This document shows, in pieces, positions 1 to 6,983 of a DNA stretch of 10,967 nucleotides. Source of the stretch: an uncultured Selenomonadales bacterium (GTDB taxonomy: Bacteria > Bacillota > Negativicutes > Selenomonadales > Selenomonadaceae); contig CAMJAZ010000023.1 of the NCBI GenBank assembly GCA_946403735.1, positions 1-10,967 of the forward strand, given 5' to 3'. The notes beneath the pieces were generated by a model. It did not search any database, was not told the DNA's origin, and worked only from the letters and a program-made list of their open reading frames with translations. Position 1 is the stretch's first letter; each line of letters starts with the position of its first letter. Made by a program: the position numbers and the translations under genes.

Positions 1-1786
1 GGCGCGTCTCGGTTGGTTGCCTATCTATCCCACTTTTAACAAAAGCGGTCAAAAAATTTTCGACGATGCATTGGCGGCGGGCTTTGAAGGCATTGACAAT
101 ATCAGAAAATTTGTTGCAAAAAGTTTGAAAGATAAGACGTTGGAATTTGCCATTGAAGACCCCGACAACCCCGTAAACTTTCCGCGTAACCTTTTTATTT
201 GGCGTAACAATTTAATCGGCTCTTCGTCGAAAGGACACGATTATTTTTTGAAATATCTGCTCGGCACGAAAAACAGTTTGTTTGCGGAGGAAGATTGTCC
301 CGTTAAGCCTTCTGAAATTAAATGGCGTGATGAATCTGAAATTGGCAAATCGGGCGGCGCGCTTGACGGAAAACTGGATTTACTCGTTGACTTGGATTTT
401 CGTATGGCGTCTTCCGCGCTTTATGCAGATGTAGTTTTGCCTACTGCAACTTGGTATGAAAAAACGGACTTGTCGTCAACTGATATGCACCCGTTTGTTC
501 ATCCGTTTCAAGCGGCGGTAGACCCGCTGTGGGAGTCACGTACAGACTGGGATATTTTTCGCACTCTTGCGGCGGCTGTGTCAAAAGTTGCGAAGGAGTC
601 AAATTTCCCAATTTACAAAGACGTTATGGCTGTTCCCATTCAACATGACAGTGAAGGCGAAACGGCACAACCCGAAGGCAAAATTCTTGATTGGAGTAAG
701 GGCGATTGCGAACCAATACCTGGCAAGACAATGCCAGCGATTGTGATGATTGAACGCGACTACACTAAAATTTTTGACAAGTGGATTGCGCTCGGTCCCA
801 ACGTTGAAAAAGGTATGGCAATGAAAGGTATGTCATGGGCGTCTAAGCAAGATTACGAAGAAATACGAAACCGCAACGGCGTCATTGAAGATAAGAATTT
901 AATTTCTTACGGTATGCCGTCAATTTTCGAGGCAAAGCAAGCTTGCGATGCGGTAATGGGGCTTTCGACTACTACCAACGGTTCAGTTGCGGTCAGAGCG
1001 TGGCGCGACCTTGAAAAGAAAACCGGTCTTGAAAATCTTACGGCGCTTGCAAGTGACAGAGAAAGTGAACGCTTTACCTTTGATATGGTGGTAATTCAGC
1101 CGCGCGAAACGATAACTTCGCCGACTTTTACCGGCAGTAACCAAAATCGACGCTACACGCCTTTCAGCGTCAGCATTGAACAACTTGTACCTTTCCGCAC
1201 CGTGACGGGACGTCAATCCTTCTATGTAGATCACGAAATGATGCGCGAATGGGGCGAAGTTATGTCCGTCTACAAGCCCATTTTGGAATATCGACCGCTT
1301 AAAAATCCAATCGGCGGCACTAAAGAAATTACGTTGAAATATTTGACGCCGCATAACAAATGGAGTACTCACTCAATGTACTTTGACAGTCAGCAGATGT
1401 TGACGCTGTTTCGCGGCGGTCAAACTGTGTGGTTTAACGAAAAAGACGCGGCGGAAATTAACGTGAAAGACAATGACTGGGTTGAAATTTACAACAGAAA
1501 CGGCGTTGTCATTTCCCGCGCCGTAACTTCGCCGAGAATCCCGCGCGGCGTCATTTATATGTATCACGCGCAAGACCGCCATATTAACGTTCCAGGTTCA
1601 AAAATTTCAGGCACTCGCGGCGGAACTCACAATACGCCTACCCATATTCATATGAAACCTACGCATATGATTGGCGGCTACGGTCAGTTAAGTTACGGCT
1701 TTAACTACTACGGTCCGACGGGCAACCAGCGCGATATGTATGTTGTTGCGCGAAAAGTTGAGGAGGTTGATTGGCTTGAAGATTAA
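1..1786 (+). CDS. narG: Respiratory nitrate reductase alpha subunit NarG, C-terminal part (5' truncated by the window)
   Basis: This is the catalytic bis-MGD subunit of the membrane-bound nitrate reductase, reducing nitrate to nitrite on the cytoplasmic face. The frame is open from base 2, reading ARLGWLPIYP, a stretch found inside NarG proteins, so the TTG at 17 is not a real start. About 594 residues are visible, roughly the C-terminal half of a protein of about 1200. Recognisable blocks are VVLPTATWYEK and DMHPFVHP (near visible residues 140-165), PIQHDS, FRTVTGRQ, and the molybdopterin-dinucleotide-binding domain from LTPHNKWSTHS (about residue 447) to the end, with MYHAQDR, KPTHMIGGY and YGFNYYGPTGNQRD. 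These match the E. coli NarG C-terminus block for block. The N-terminal [4Fe-4S] site lies upstream of the window. The gene ends at a TAA inside the start region of narH, an 11-base overlap. Confidence 0.97.
   Translation, partial: ARLGWLPIYPTFNKSGQKIFDDALAAGFEGIDNIRKFVAKSLKDKTLEFAIEDPDNPVNFPRNLFIWRNNLIGSSSKGHDYFLKYLLGTKNSLFAEEDCPVKPSEIKWRDESEIGKSGGALDGKLDLLVDLDFRMASSALYADVVLPTATWYEKTDLSSTDMHPFVHPFQAAVDPLWESRTDWDIFRTLAAAVSKVAKESNFPIYKDVMAVPIQHDSEGETAQPEGKILDWSKGDCEPIPGKTMPAIVMIERDYTKIFDKWIALGPNVEKGMAMKGMSWASKQDYEEIRNRNGVIEDKNLISYGMPSIFEAKQACDAVMGLSTTTNGSVAVRAWRDLEKKTGLENLTALASDRESERFTFDMVVIQPRETITSPTFTGSNQNRRYTPFSVSIEQLVPFRTVTGRQSFYVDHEMMREWGEVMSVYKPILEYRPLKNPIGGTKEITLKYLTPHNKWSTHSMYFDSQQMLTLFRGGQTVWFNEKDAAEINVKDNDWVEIYNRNGVVISRAVTSPRIPRGVIYMYHAQDRHINVPGSKISGTRGGTHNTPTHIHMKPTHMIGGYGQLSYGFNYYGPTGNQRDMYVVARKVEEVDWLED
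1761..1766 (+). promoter_or_regulatory. Ribosome binding site deciding the narH start
   Basis: AGGAGG lies inside the end of narG, nine bases before the TTG at 1776. It supports the 1776 TTG over an in-frame start further upstream at 1740, which would precede this site. Confidence 0.85.
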
Positions 1787-3200
1787 AGCACAAGTTGCAA
1801 TGGTGATGAATCTTGACAAGTGCATAGGCTGTCATACTTGCTCAATCACCTGCAAAAATGTTTGGACTAACCGCGAAGGCGCAGAGTATATGTACTTCAA
1901 TAATGTTGAGACAAAGCCTGGTATCGGTTACCCAAAAAATTGGGAAGATCAAGAATATTGGAAAGGCGGTTGGCAAGTCAAAGGCGGGGAACTTTCTTTG
2001 CGCTCCGGTTCAAAGATTGAACGCATTTTAAAACTTTTTTATCACCCGCAACAGCCAGAAATTTTGGACTACTACGAGCCTTGGACTTATGACTACGAAA
2101 CGCTGATAAATTCCAAACGCAAAAATCATCAGCCCGTAGCGCGTCCGCGTTCACTCATTACACAAAAACGAATGAATATCAAGTGGGGCCCGAATTGGGA
2201 AGACGACTTGTCAAGTGGTGAATCTGCGCGACAAGATGTCAACTTGAAAAAAATCGGTGAAGATATTGCGCTTGAATTTCACGATTTATTTATGAAGTAC
2301 TTGCCGCGAAATTGCAATCACTGCCTTAACCCCGCTTGTGTGGCGGCTTGTCCTTCTGGCGCAATTTATAAACGTGAAGAAGACGGCGTTGTATTGGTAT
2401 CGCCCGACATTTGTCGCGGTTGGCGGCATTGCATACCCGCTTGCCCTTACAAAAAAGTTTACTACAACTGGAAAACTAATAAGGCGGAAAAGTGTACTTT
2501 TTGCTATCCGCGTCTTGAAAATGGCTTGCCTACAGTTTGTACCGATACTTGCGTAGGAAGAATACGTTATCTCGGAATTTTGCTTTACGATATGGACGCA
2601 GTACTTGACGCCGCTAAAGTTGACGACGATAAAAATATTTATCCCACGTTGCTTGACGTTATAAAAGACCCTTCAGACCCTGCCGTACAAAATGCAGCGC
2701 GTGAATCGGGAATTTCTGAAGCTGTTATAAAGTCTGCGGAAATTTCGCCCGTCTACAAAATTATCAAACATTGGCAGTTGGCATTGCCGTTGCACCCCGA
2801 ATACCGCACTTTGCCTATGGTATGGTATATCCCGCCGTTGTCGCCGATTATGAAAAAAGTTGAAGACCGCGTTTACTTGCCGAACTCTGACGCAATGCGA
2901 ATACCGCTTAGCTACTTGGCGTCACTTTTCAGCGCCAGTGATACGAAAGTTATTGCGAAGACTCTTCAACGCCTGCTTGATATGCGAACGGTTATGCGTC
3001 AAAAAGAAATTAACGCCGCGCCGCCTAAAAATTTGGAGTTTGAAATTCTCGAATATGAAAAAATGTATCGACTTCTCGGTATTGCAAAGTACGCTGACAG
3101 AATTAAACTTCCCGCAGGTCTGCAAGGTAAATCGCACGAAGAATTACGCAAATTGCAAGGCTCTACTGGCTACGCTTGCCCGCTCGGAGGTTGCAACTGA
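1776..3200 (+). CDS. narH: Respiratory nitrate reductase beta subunit NarH
   Basis: This is the iron-sulfur electron-transfer subunit carrying electrons from the NarI hemes to NarG. The TTG start at 1776 gives MKIKAQVAMVMNLDKCIGC, aligning with the E. coli N-terminus (MKIRSQVGMVLNLDKCIGC); the protein has 474 residues. Cluster ligands are visible: C16, C19, C22, C26; C180, C183, C188, C192; C213, W216, C219, C223; and a set opening at C240 (KCTFCYPR) and closing in VCTDTCVGRIRYLG. W216 replaces a cysteine exactly as in E. coli NarH, the known basis for a [3Fe-4S] rather than a [4Fe-4S] centre. The block LPLHPEYRTLPMVWYIPPLS is typical of the family. The C-terminal tail is shorter than in E. 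coli and ends LGGCN. It overlaps narG by 11 bases and narJ by one base (TGATG), indicating translational coupling. Confidence 0.97.
   Translation: MKIKAQVAMVMNLDKCIGCHTCSITCKNVWTNREGAEYMYFNNVETKPGIGYPKNWEDQEYWKGGWQVKGGELSLRSGSKIERILKLFYHPQQPEILDYYEPWTYDYETLINSKRKNHQPVARPRSLITQKRMNIKWGPNWEDDLSSGESARQDVNLKKIGEDIALEFHDLFMKYLPRNCNHCLNPACVAACPSGAIYKREEDGVVLVSPDICRGWRHCIPACPYKKVYYNWKTNKAEKCTFCYPRLENGLPTVCTDTCVGRIRYLGILLYDMDAVLDAAKVDDDKNIYPTLLDVIKDPSDPAVQNAARESGISEAVIKSAEISPVYKIIKHWQLALPLHPEYRTLPMVWYIPPLSPIMKKVEDRVYLPNSDAMRIPLSYLASLFSASDTKVIAKTLQRLLDMRTVMRQKEINAAPPKNLEFEILEYEKMYRLLGIAKYADRIKLPAGLQGKSHEELRKLQGSTGYACPLGGCN
3185..3190 (+). promoter_or_regulatory. Ribosome binding site deciding the narJ start
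   Basis: CGGAGG lies nine bases before ATG 3200 and within the last codons of narH. It favours ATG 3200 over the in-frame alternative start at 3176. Confidence 0.8.
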
Positions 3201-3724
3201 TGAAAGAATATCAGCTTGTACTTAAGCTTGCCGCCTACCTTTTGGAATATCCCGACGAAAATTGGCAAAATGATTTTGCTGAATACCGCGAAGTTGCCAA
3301 CCAAATTAACACGCCGCAAGTCAAGGAAGTTTTTACGGATTTATTTGCCTACGTAGAAAAAATCGGCGTCAAAGAATATGAAACGCAATACGTTCAATCC
3401 TTCGACTTTTCGCAGAACACTAACCTTTACTTGACGACGCACGAGCGTACGGACTTTGGCAAACAGGCGCAGGAACTTCACGAATACAAAAATTTGTTTC
3501 TTGAAAACGGTTTTGATTTGAATAACGAATTGCCCGACTACCTTCCCGCAATTTTTGAGTTGGCGACGGCAGTTCCTTCGCAAAATGCAAAAAAAATTTT
3601 GTTCAAGGCAAAAAGCAAACTTGAACTTCTGCGCGACAGATTTATTGAGGCGAAATTGCCGCACGCATTTTTAATGGACGCAGTTTTAATTCAGCTTGAA
3701 AATTTAAATTCGGAGGTGACTTGA
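3200..3724 (+). CDS. narJ: Nitrate reductase assembly chaperone NarJ (delta subunit)
   Basis: NarJ is a cytoplasmic chaperone of the NarJ/TorD family. It binds NarG, assists insertion of iron-sulfur and molybdenum cofactors and times membrane attachment; it is not part of the mature enzyme. The ATG at 3200 gives 174 residues, close to the short Bacillus type and well below the E. coli length. Family marks are LLEYPDENW near residue 17, THERTDFG, and ELPDYLPAIFELA around residues 108-120, matching the conserved ELPDhLP motif. The protein is predicted helical without membrane segments. It sits between narH and narI as in most nar operons, overlapping narH by one base and separated from narI by one base. 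Confidence 0.93.
   Translation: MKEYQLVLKLAAYLLEYPDENWQNDFAEYREVANQINTPQVKEVFTDLFAYVEKIGVKEYETQYVQSFDFSQNTNLYLTTHERTDFGKQAQELHEYKNLFLENGFDLNNELPDYLPAIFELATAVPSQNAKKILFKAKSKLELLRDRFIEAKLPHAFLMDAVLIQLENLNSEVT
3711..3716 (+). promoter_or_regulatory. Ribosome binding site for narI
   Basis: CGGAGG lies nine bases before the TTG at 3726, inside the last codons of narJ. It supports the non-ATG start of narI. Confidence 0.8.
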
Positions 3725-3725
3725 A

Positions 3726-4397
3726 TTGAATGAAATTTTTTTCGGCGCTCTGCCTTACGTTGCAATAACAGTGTTGATTGTCGGCACGGCTTACCGCTAT
3801 TCAAAAGATACAAGTACTTGGTCAACGAAATCCAGTCAATTTTTGGCTAAAAGCAGTTTGAAAATTGCAGGTCCCATGTTTCATTTAGGCTTGGCAATGG
3901 CTTTCGGCGGTCACGTTATCGGCATTTTGATACCGAAATTTTTAACTGACAGCGCGGGCATTGATGAACACCTATACCACATAATCGCATTGGCAGGCGG
4001 AATACCTGCAGGAATTTTATTCTTTCTCGGCTTTTTTCTGTTAATGCAGCGGCGTTTCGGCAAGGCGCGAATGAAAGTCAACACCTCGACAATGGATGGC
4101 TGGCTTTACGTAATACTTTTTGCGACGATAGCGACGGGCTGTTTTGCGACGCTTTTAAATGCAACGGGAATTTTGGGTGACTTCAACTACAGAGAAACAA
4201 TTTCCCCTTGGTTCAGAAGTTTGTTAATGTTTCAACCAGATACAAGCTTAATGGAAAATGTTCCGCTGATTTTTAAATGTCACCTTCTGTGTGCATTGAC
4301 GTTGATAACCATTTTCCCGTTTACAAGATTAGTTCATTGCCTGTCATTCCCATTTGAATATTTTGGAAGAAGTCATATAATTTACCGCAGAAAATAA
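3726..4397 (+). CDS. narI: Respiratory nitrate reductase gamma subunit NarI, diheme cytochrome b
   Basis: NarI anchors NarGH to the cytoplasmic membrane, oxidises the quinol pool and passes electrons to NarH. The TTG start gives 223 residues, the normal length. Five hydrophobic segments are visible at about residues 4-22, 47-70, 86-107, 125-145 and 180-202. Histidines matching the four heme b ligands are H53 and H63 (MFHLGLAMAFGGHVIGILIP) and H186 and H204 (FKCHLLC and FTRLVHCLS). The motifs PWFRSLLMFQPD, LMENVPLIFK and the ending RSHIIYRRK are very close to Bacillus NarI. No signal peptide is expected. It follows narJ after one base and is followed by a 24-base spacer before hcp. Confidence 0.96.
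   Translation: MNEIFFGALPYVAITVLIVGTAYRYSKDTSTWSTKSSQFLAKSSLKIAGPMFHLGLAMAFGGHVIGILIPKFLTDSAGIDEHLYHIIALAGGIPAGILFFLGFFLLMQRRFGKARMKVNTSTMDGWLYVILFATIATGCFATLLNATGILGDFNYRETISPWFRSLLMFQPDTSLMENVPLIFKCHLLCALTLITIFPFTRLVHCLSFPFEYFGRSHIIYRRK
4354..4381 (+). promoter_or_regulatory. Candidate internal sigma-A-type promoter ahead of hcp
   Basis: TTGAAT at 4354-4359 and a perfect TATAAT at 4376-4381 are separated by 16 bases, within the last codons of narI. Transcription would begin near 4388, giving a leader of roughly 34 bases before the hcp ATG. It could let hcp and the cofactor genes be expressed apart from narGHJI. Caution is needed: the DNA is AT-rich, the hexamers lie in conserved codons (the -10 covers the Ser-His-Ile-Ile-Tyr region), and no adjacent regulator site was recognised. 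Confidence 0.3.
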
Positions 4398-4410
4398 AAT
4401 TTATAAAATT

Positions 4411-4415
4411 AGGGG
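4411..4415 (+). promoter_or_regulatory. Ribosome binding site for hcp
   Basis: AGGGG lies six bases before ATG 4422, within the 24-base spacer between narI and hcp. That spacer (4398-4421) is AT-rich and shows no hairpin or terminator. Confidence 0.65.
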
Positions 4416-4421
4416 ATACTT

Positions 4422-6008
4422 ATGGATAGAAATTCGATGTTTTGTTTTCAATGTCAAGAGACGTTGCAGAATAAAGGCTGTACCAAAATCGGCGTATGCG
4501 GCAAAAAATCTGACGTTGCCCACGCTCAAGACCAGCTGATTTACGCCACGAAAACTTTATGTGTTGTCACAACTCAACTGCGCGCAGAAGGTAAAAATAT
4601 TTCGTCAAATGTTAATCGGCTCGTCACGCTGAATCTTTTCACGACGATAACCAACGCCAACTTTGACGCTGAAAATCTTATGCGGCGCGTTGATGAAACT
4701 TTGAAGGTTAAAGCCGCTTTGCTTGAAAATGTTGACGATAAAATTTTTGACGAATCCAAAATCGGCGTGCTTGCCACAAAAAATGAAGACGTACGAAGTC
4801 TGCGCGAACTTATAACTTACGGCTTAAAAGGTATGGCGGCTTATCTTTACCACGCCAATGCGCTCGGTTACGATGACGAAAAAATTAACGCCTTCATTCA
4901 ATCGACGCTTGCAAAACTTCTCGACGACACTTTAAGCGGCGAAGATTTAACCGCGCTGGCTCTTGAAACTGGCAAAGTCGGCGTCGATACAATGGCACTC
5001 CTTGATAAGGCGAATACCGAAACTTACGGTAACCCCGAAATTTCAAAAGTTAATATCGGCGTCAGAAAAAATCCCGCAATTTTAATCAGCGGTCACGACT
5101 TCAAAGACCTTGAACAGTTGCTCGAACAGACCAAAAACAGCGGCGTTGATGTCTACACTCATGGCGAAATGTTGCCGGCGCATTATTATCCCGCATTCAA
5201 AAAGTACAAACACTTCGTCGGCAATTACGGTAACGCTTGGCATTTGCAACAGAAAGAGTTTGACAAATTTAACGGCGTGATTCTGCTTACTACAAATTGC
5301 CTTGTACCGCCGAAAGAAAACTACAAGGCGCGTGTATTTACAACTGGCGCCGTTGCCTATCCGCATTGCAAGCACGTTGAGGAAATTGACGGCAAGAAAG
5401 ATTTTTCGCCGCTGATTGAACTTGCCAAAACTTTGCCTCCGCCTACGGAACTTGAAACGGGCGAAATTGTCGGCGGCTTTGCTCACGAACAAGTTTTTTC
5501 GCTTGCCGATAAAGTTGTTGACGCGGTTAAAGACGGCGCAATAAAAAAATTCGTCGTTATGGCAGGGTGTGACGGTCGCCAAAAATCCCGCGAATACTAC
5601 ACCGAATTTGCAAAGGCTCTGCCGAAAGATACCGTAATTTTAACTTGCGGCTGTGCCAAATATAAATTCAATAAATTAAATCTCGGCGATATTGGCGGCA
5701 TACCTCGAATTTTGGACGCAGGGCAATGTAATGACAGCTACAGCCTTGCATTAATCGCACTTAAGCTGAAGAAAGTTTTCGGGCTTGACGACGTGAACAA
5801 ATTGCCGATCGTCTACAATATCAGTTGGTACGAACAAAAGGCGGTTATAGTCTTGTTGGCGCTTTTGTATCTCGGCGTGAAAAATATTCATCTCGGTCCA
5901 ACACTTCCCGCCTTTTTAAGTCCGAACGTTGCAAAAGTTTTGGTTGAAAATTTCAATATCGGCACAATTTCAACGGTCGACGATGATATTAAAAATTGGA
6001 TTGGATAA
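4422..6008 (+). CDS. hcp: Hybrid cluster protein Hcp (hydroxylamine reductase family)
   Basis: Hcp is a cytoplasmic iron-sulfur protein with an Fe-S cubane and a hybrid 4Fe-2S-2O cluster. It was long annotated as hydroxylamine reductase; in E. coli it acts as a high-affinity NO reductase and in protein S-nitrosylation. The product has 528 residues. The N-terminal C8-x2-C11-x8-C20-x5-C26 motif matches the compact type of strict anaerobes (Desulfovibrio, clostridia). The hybrid-cluster ligands all appear: H225, E249, C293 (TTNCLVPP), C383 (AGCDG, the persulfide position), C411 (TCGCAKY), C436 (GQCNDSYS), E471 and K473 (WYEQK). Spacings between them agree with Desulfovibrio Hcp. No hcr-type NADH oxidoreductase gene follows, so the electron donor is unknown. 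Its place directly after narI suggests a role against NO or hydroxylamine formed during nitrate respiration. Confidence 0.96.
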   Translation: MDRNSMFCFQCQETLQNKGCTKIGVCGKKSDVAHAQDQLIYATKTLCVVTTQLRAEGKNISSNVNRLVTLNLFTTITNANFDAENLMRRVDETLKVKAALLENVDDKIFDESKIGVLATKNEDVRSLRELITYGLKGMAAYLYHANALGYDDEKINAFIQSTLAKLLDDTLSGEDLTALALETGKVGVDTMALLDKANTETYGNPEISKVNIGVRKNPAILISGHDFKDLEQLLEQTKNSGVDVYTHGEMLPAHYYPAFKKYKHFVGNYGNAWHLQQKEFDKFNGVILLTTNCLVPPKENYKARVFTTGAVAYPHCKHVEEIDGKKDFSPLIELAKTLPPPTELETGEIVGGFAHEQVFSLADKVVDAVKDGAIKKFVVMAGCDGRQKSREYYTEFAKALPKDTVILTCGCAKYKFNKLNLGDIGGIPRILDAGQCNDSYSLALIALKLKKVFGLDDVNKLPIVYNISWYEQKAVIVLLALLYLGVKNIHLGPTLPAFLSPNVAKVLVENFNIGTISTVDDDIKNWIG

Positions 6009-6011
6009 TTT

Positions 6012-6983
6012 ATGAAAGAAATTAGAGTTGAAGACGCGCTCGGGCAAGTACTTTGTCACGATGTCACGGAAATTGTACGCGGCAAAACGAAGGGCGCACG
6101 GTTTCGCAAAGGTCACATTATCACGGCTGAAGATATTCCCATACTTTTGAAACTTGGCAAGGAAAATATTTTTGTGTGGGAAAATGACGACACCAAATTA
6201 CACGAAAACGACGCGGCAGAAATTCTTTGCAAAATTTGTCAAGGCGCAGGGCTTAACGCTTCCGAAATCAGCGAAGGCAAAATCGAACTTAGCGCCGCTT
6301 ACGACGGAGTTTTTCACGTTGACGAAAATACGCTTTACAAAATAAATGACGTCGGCGAAATTTGTATTGCCACGCTGAAAAATAAAATCCCCGTCCGCGC
6401 AGGTAAAAAAGTTGCGGGAATGCGCGTAATTCCGCTGGTTATCGACAAGGCGAAAATGAACGCCGTTAAAAATATCGCCGGCATTGAACCGCTTATGAAA
6501 ATTTTGCCGTACAAAAAATTAAAAGTCGGTTTAATCGTCACGGGCTCGGAAATTTTTCACGGTCGCATTGAAGATACATTCACGCCAGTGATTGACGCCA
6601 AATTAAAAATTTTCGGCTTGCAGATTGATGAACGCCGCGTTTCAAGTGACGATAAATCTATGACAAAAAATTTTATCGACGAACTTTTAAACTTGGGAAT
6701 GGAACTTATTCTTTGCACGGGCGGAATGAGCGTGGATCCTGACGACAAAACACCTGCAGCAATAAAATCGACGGGCGCTGATGTTGTCACGCATGGCGTA
6801 CCCGTTTTGCCTGGCGCAATGTTTATGCTTGCTTACAAAGACGGCGTGCCTATTTGCGGTTTGCCCGGTTGCGTGATGTACTGCGCGAAAACTGTTTTTG
6901 ATTTGGTTTTGCCGCGAATCTTGACCAGAGAAATTTTGACGCGAAAAGATTTTATTTCAATGTGCGTCGGAGGCTTAATTTAA
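6012..6983 (+). CDS. Stand-alone molybdopterin-binding (MoCF domain) protein, MoeA/MogA-related
   Basis: This 323-residue cytoplasmic protein carries a MoCF (MogA/MoeA-type) domain at about residues 171-305. Marks are VGLIVTGSEI (172-181), CTGGMSVDPDDKTPAAI (235-251), the loop resembling the molybdopterin-binding GGxSxxxxD motif, and PICGLPGCVMYCAKT (280-294), like the LPGNPxxA loop of MoeA. The N-terminal 170 residues (VEDALGQVLCHDVTEIV, then FRKGHIITAEDIP and LLKLGKENIFVWE) form a separate conserved part. I associate this kind of protein with clostridia and Negativicutes, where it is usually named only as molybdopterin-binding. Its reaction is unknown; carriage or insertion of molybdopterin species or regulation by cofactor are inferences. 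The start is ATG 6012, three bases after hcp, with only a weak GGA at 6003-6005, so translation probably depends on coupling. It overlaps moeA by one base. Confidence 0.85.
   Translation: MKEIRVEDALGQVLCHDVTEIVRGKTKGARFRKGHIITAEDIPILLKLGKENIFVWENDDTKLHENDAAEILCKICQGAGLNASEISEGKIELSAAYDGVFHVDENTLYKINDVGEICIATLKNKIPVRAGKKVAGMRVIPLVIDKAKMNAVKNIAGIEPLMKILPYKKLKVGLIVTGSEIFHGRIEDTFTPVIDAKLKIFGLQIDERRVSSDDKSMTKNFIDELLNLGMELILCTGGMSVDPDDKTPAAIKSTGADVVTHGVPVLPGAMFMLAYKDGVPICGLPGCVMYCAKTVFDLVLPRILTREILTRKDFISMCVGGLI
6968..6973 (+). promoter_or_regulatory. Ribosome binding site deciding the moeA start
   Basis: CGGAGG lies nine bases before ATG 6983, within the final codons of the preceding gene. It favours ATG 6983 over the in-frame alternative start at 6962. 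Confidence 0.8.

Noticed and set aside
983..1372. Minus-strand open frame of 129 codons opposite narG
   Set aside because: The plus strand here encodes conserved NarG blocks, and the antisense product resembles nothing known.
17..1786. narG starting at the TTG at position 17
   Set aside because: The frame continues upstream to the window edge with NarG-like residues (ARLGW), so this is an internal Leu codon of a truncated gene.
2412..2425. Apparent loss of a cluster cysteine in NarH (Trp in place of Cys)
   Set aside because: W216 is the normal NarH feature, the same as in E. coli, where that centre is a [3Fe-4S] cluster; it is not a defect.
2860..3225. Plus-strand frame of 121 codons overlapping narH and narJ
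   Set aside because: It lies in another frame inside conserved NarH sequence, and its basic, Cys- and Arg-rich translation is typical of frame-shadow noise.
4398..4421. Terminator or riboswitch between narI and hcp
   Set aside because: The spacer is only 24 bases, AT-rich, with no stem, no T-run after a hairpin and no room for a molybdenum-cofactor riboswitch.
4300..4421. FNR/CRP-like or HcpR-type palindrome ahead of hcp
   Set aside because: I looked for TTGAT-N4-ATCAA and GTGA-N6-TCAC type inverted repeats and saw no convincing match.
5082..5582. Minus-strand open frame of 166 codons opposite hcp
   Set aside because: It is fully antisense to the conserved hybrid-cluster ligand region of Hcp. 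Its translation is rich in Arg, Phe and Asn with no recognisable family, as expected of a shadow frame.
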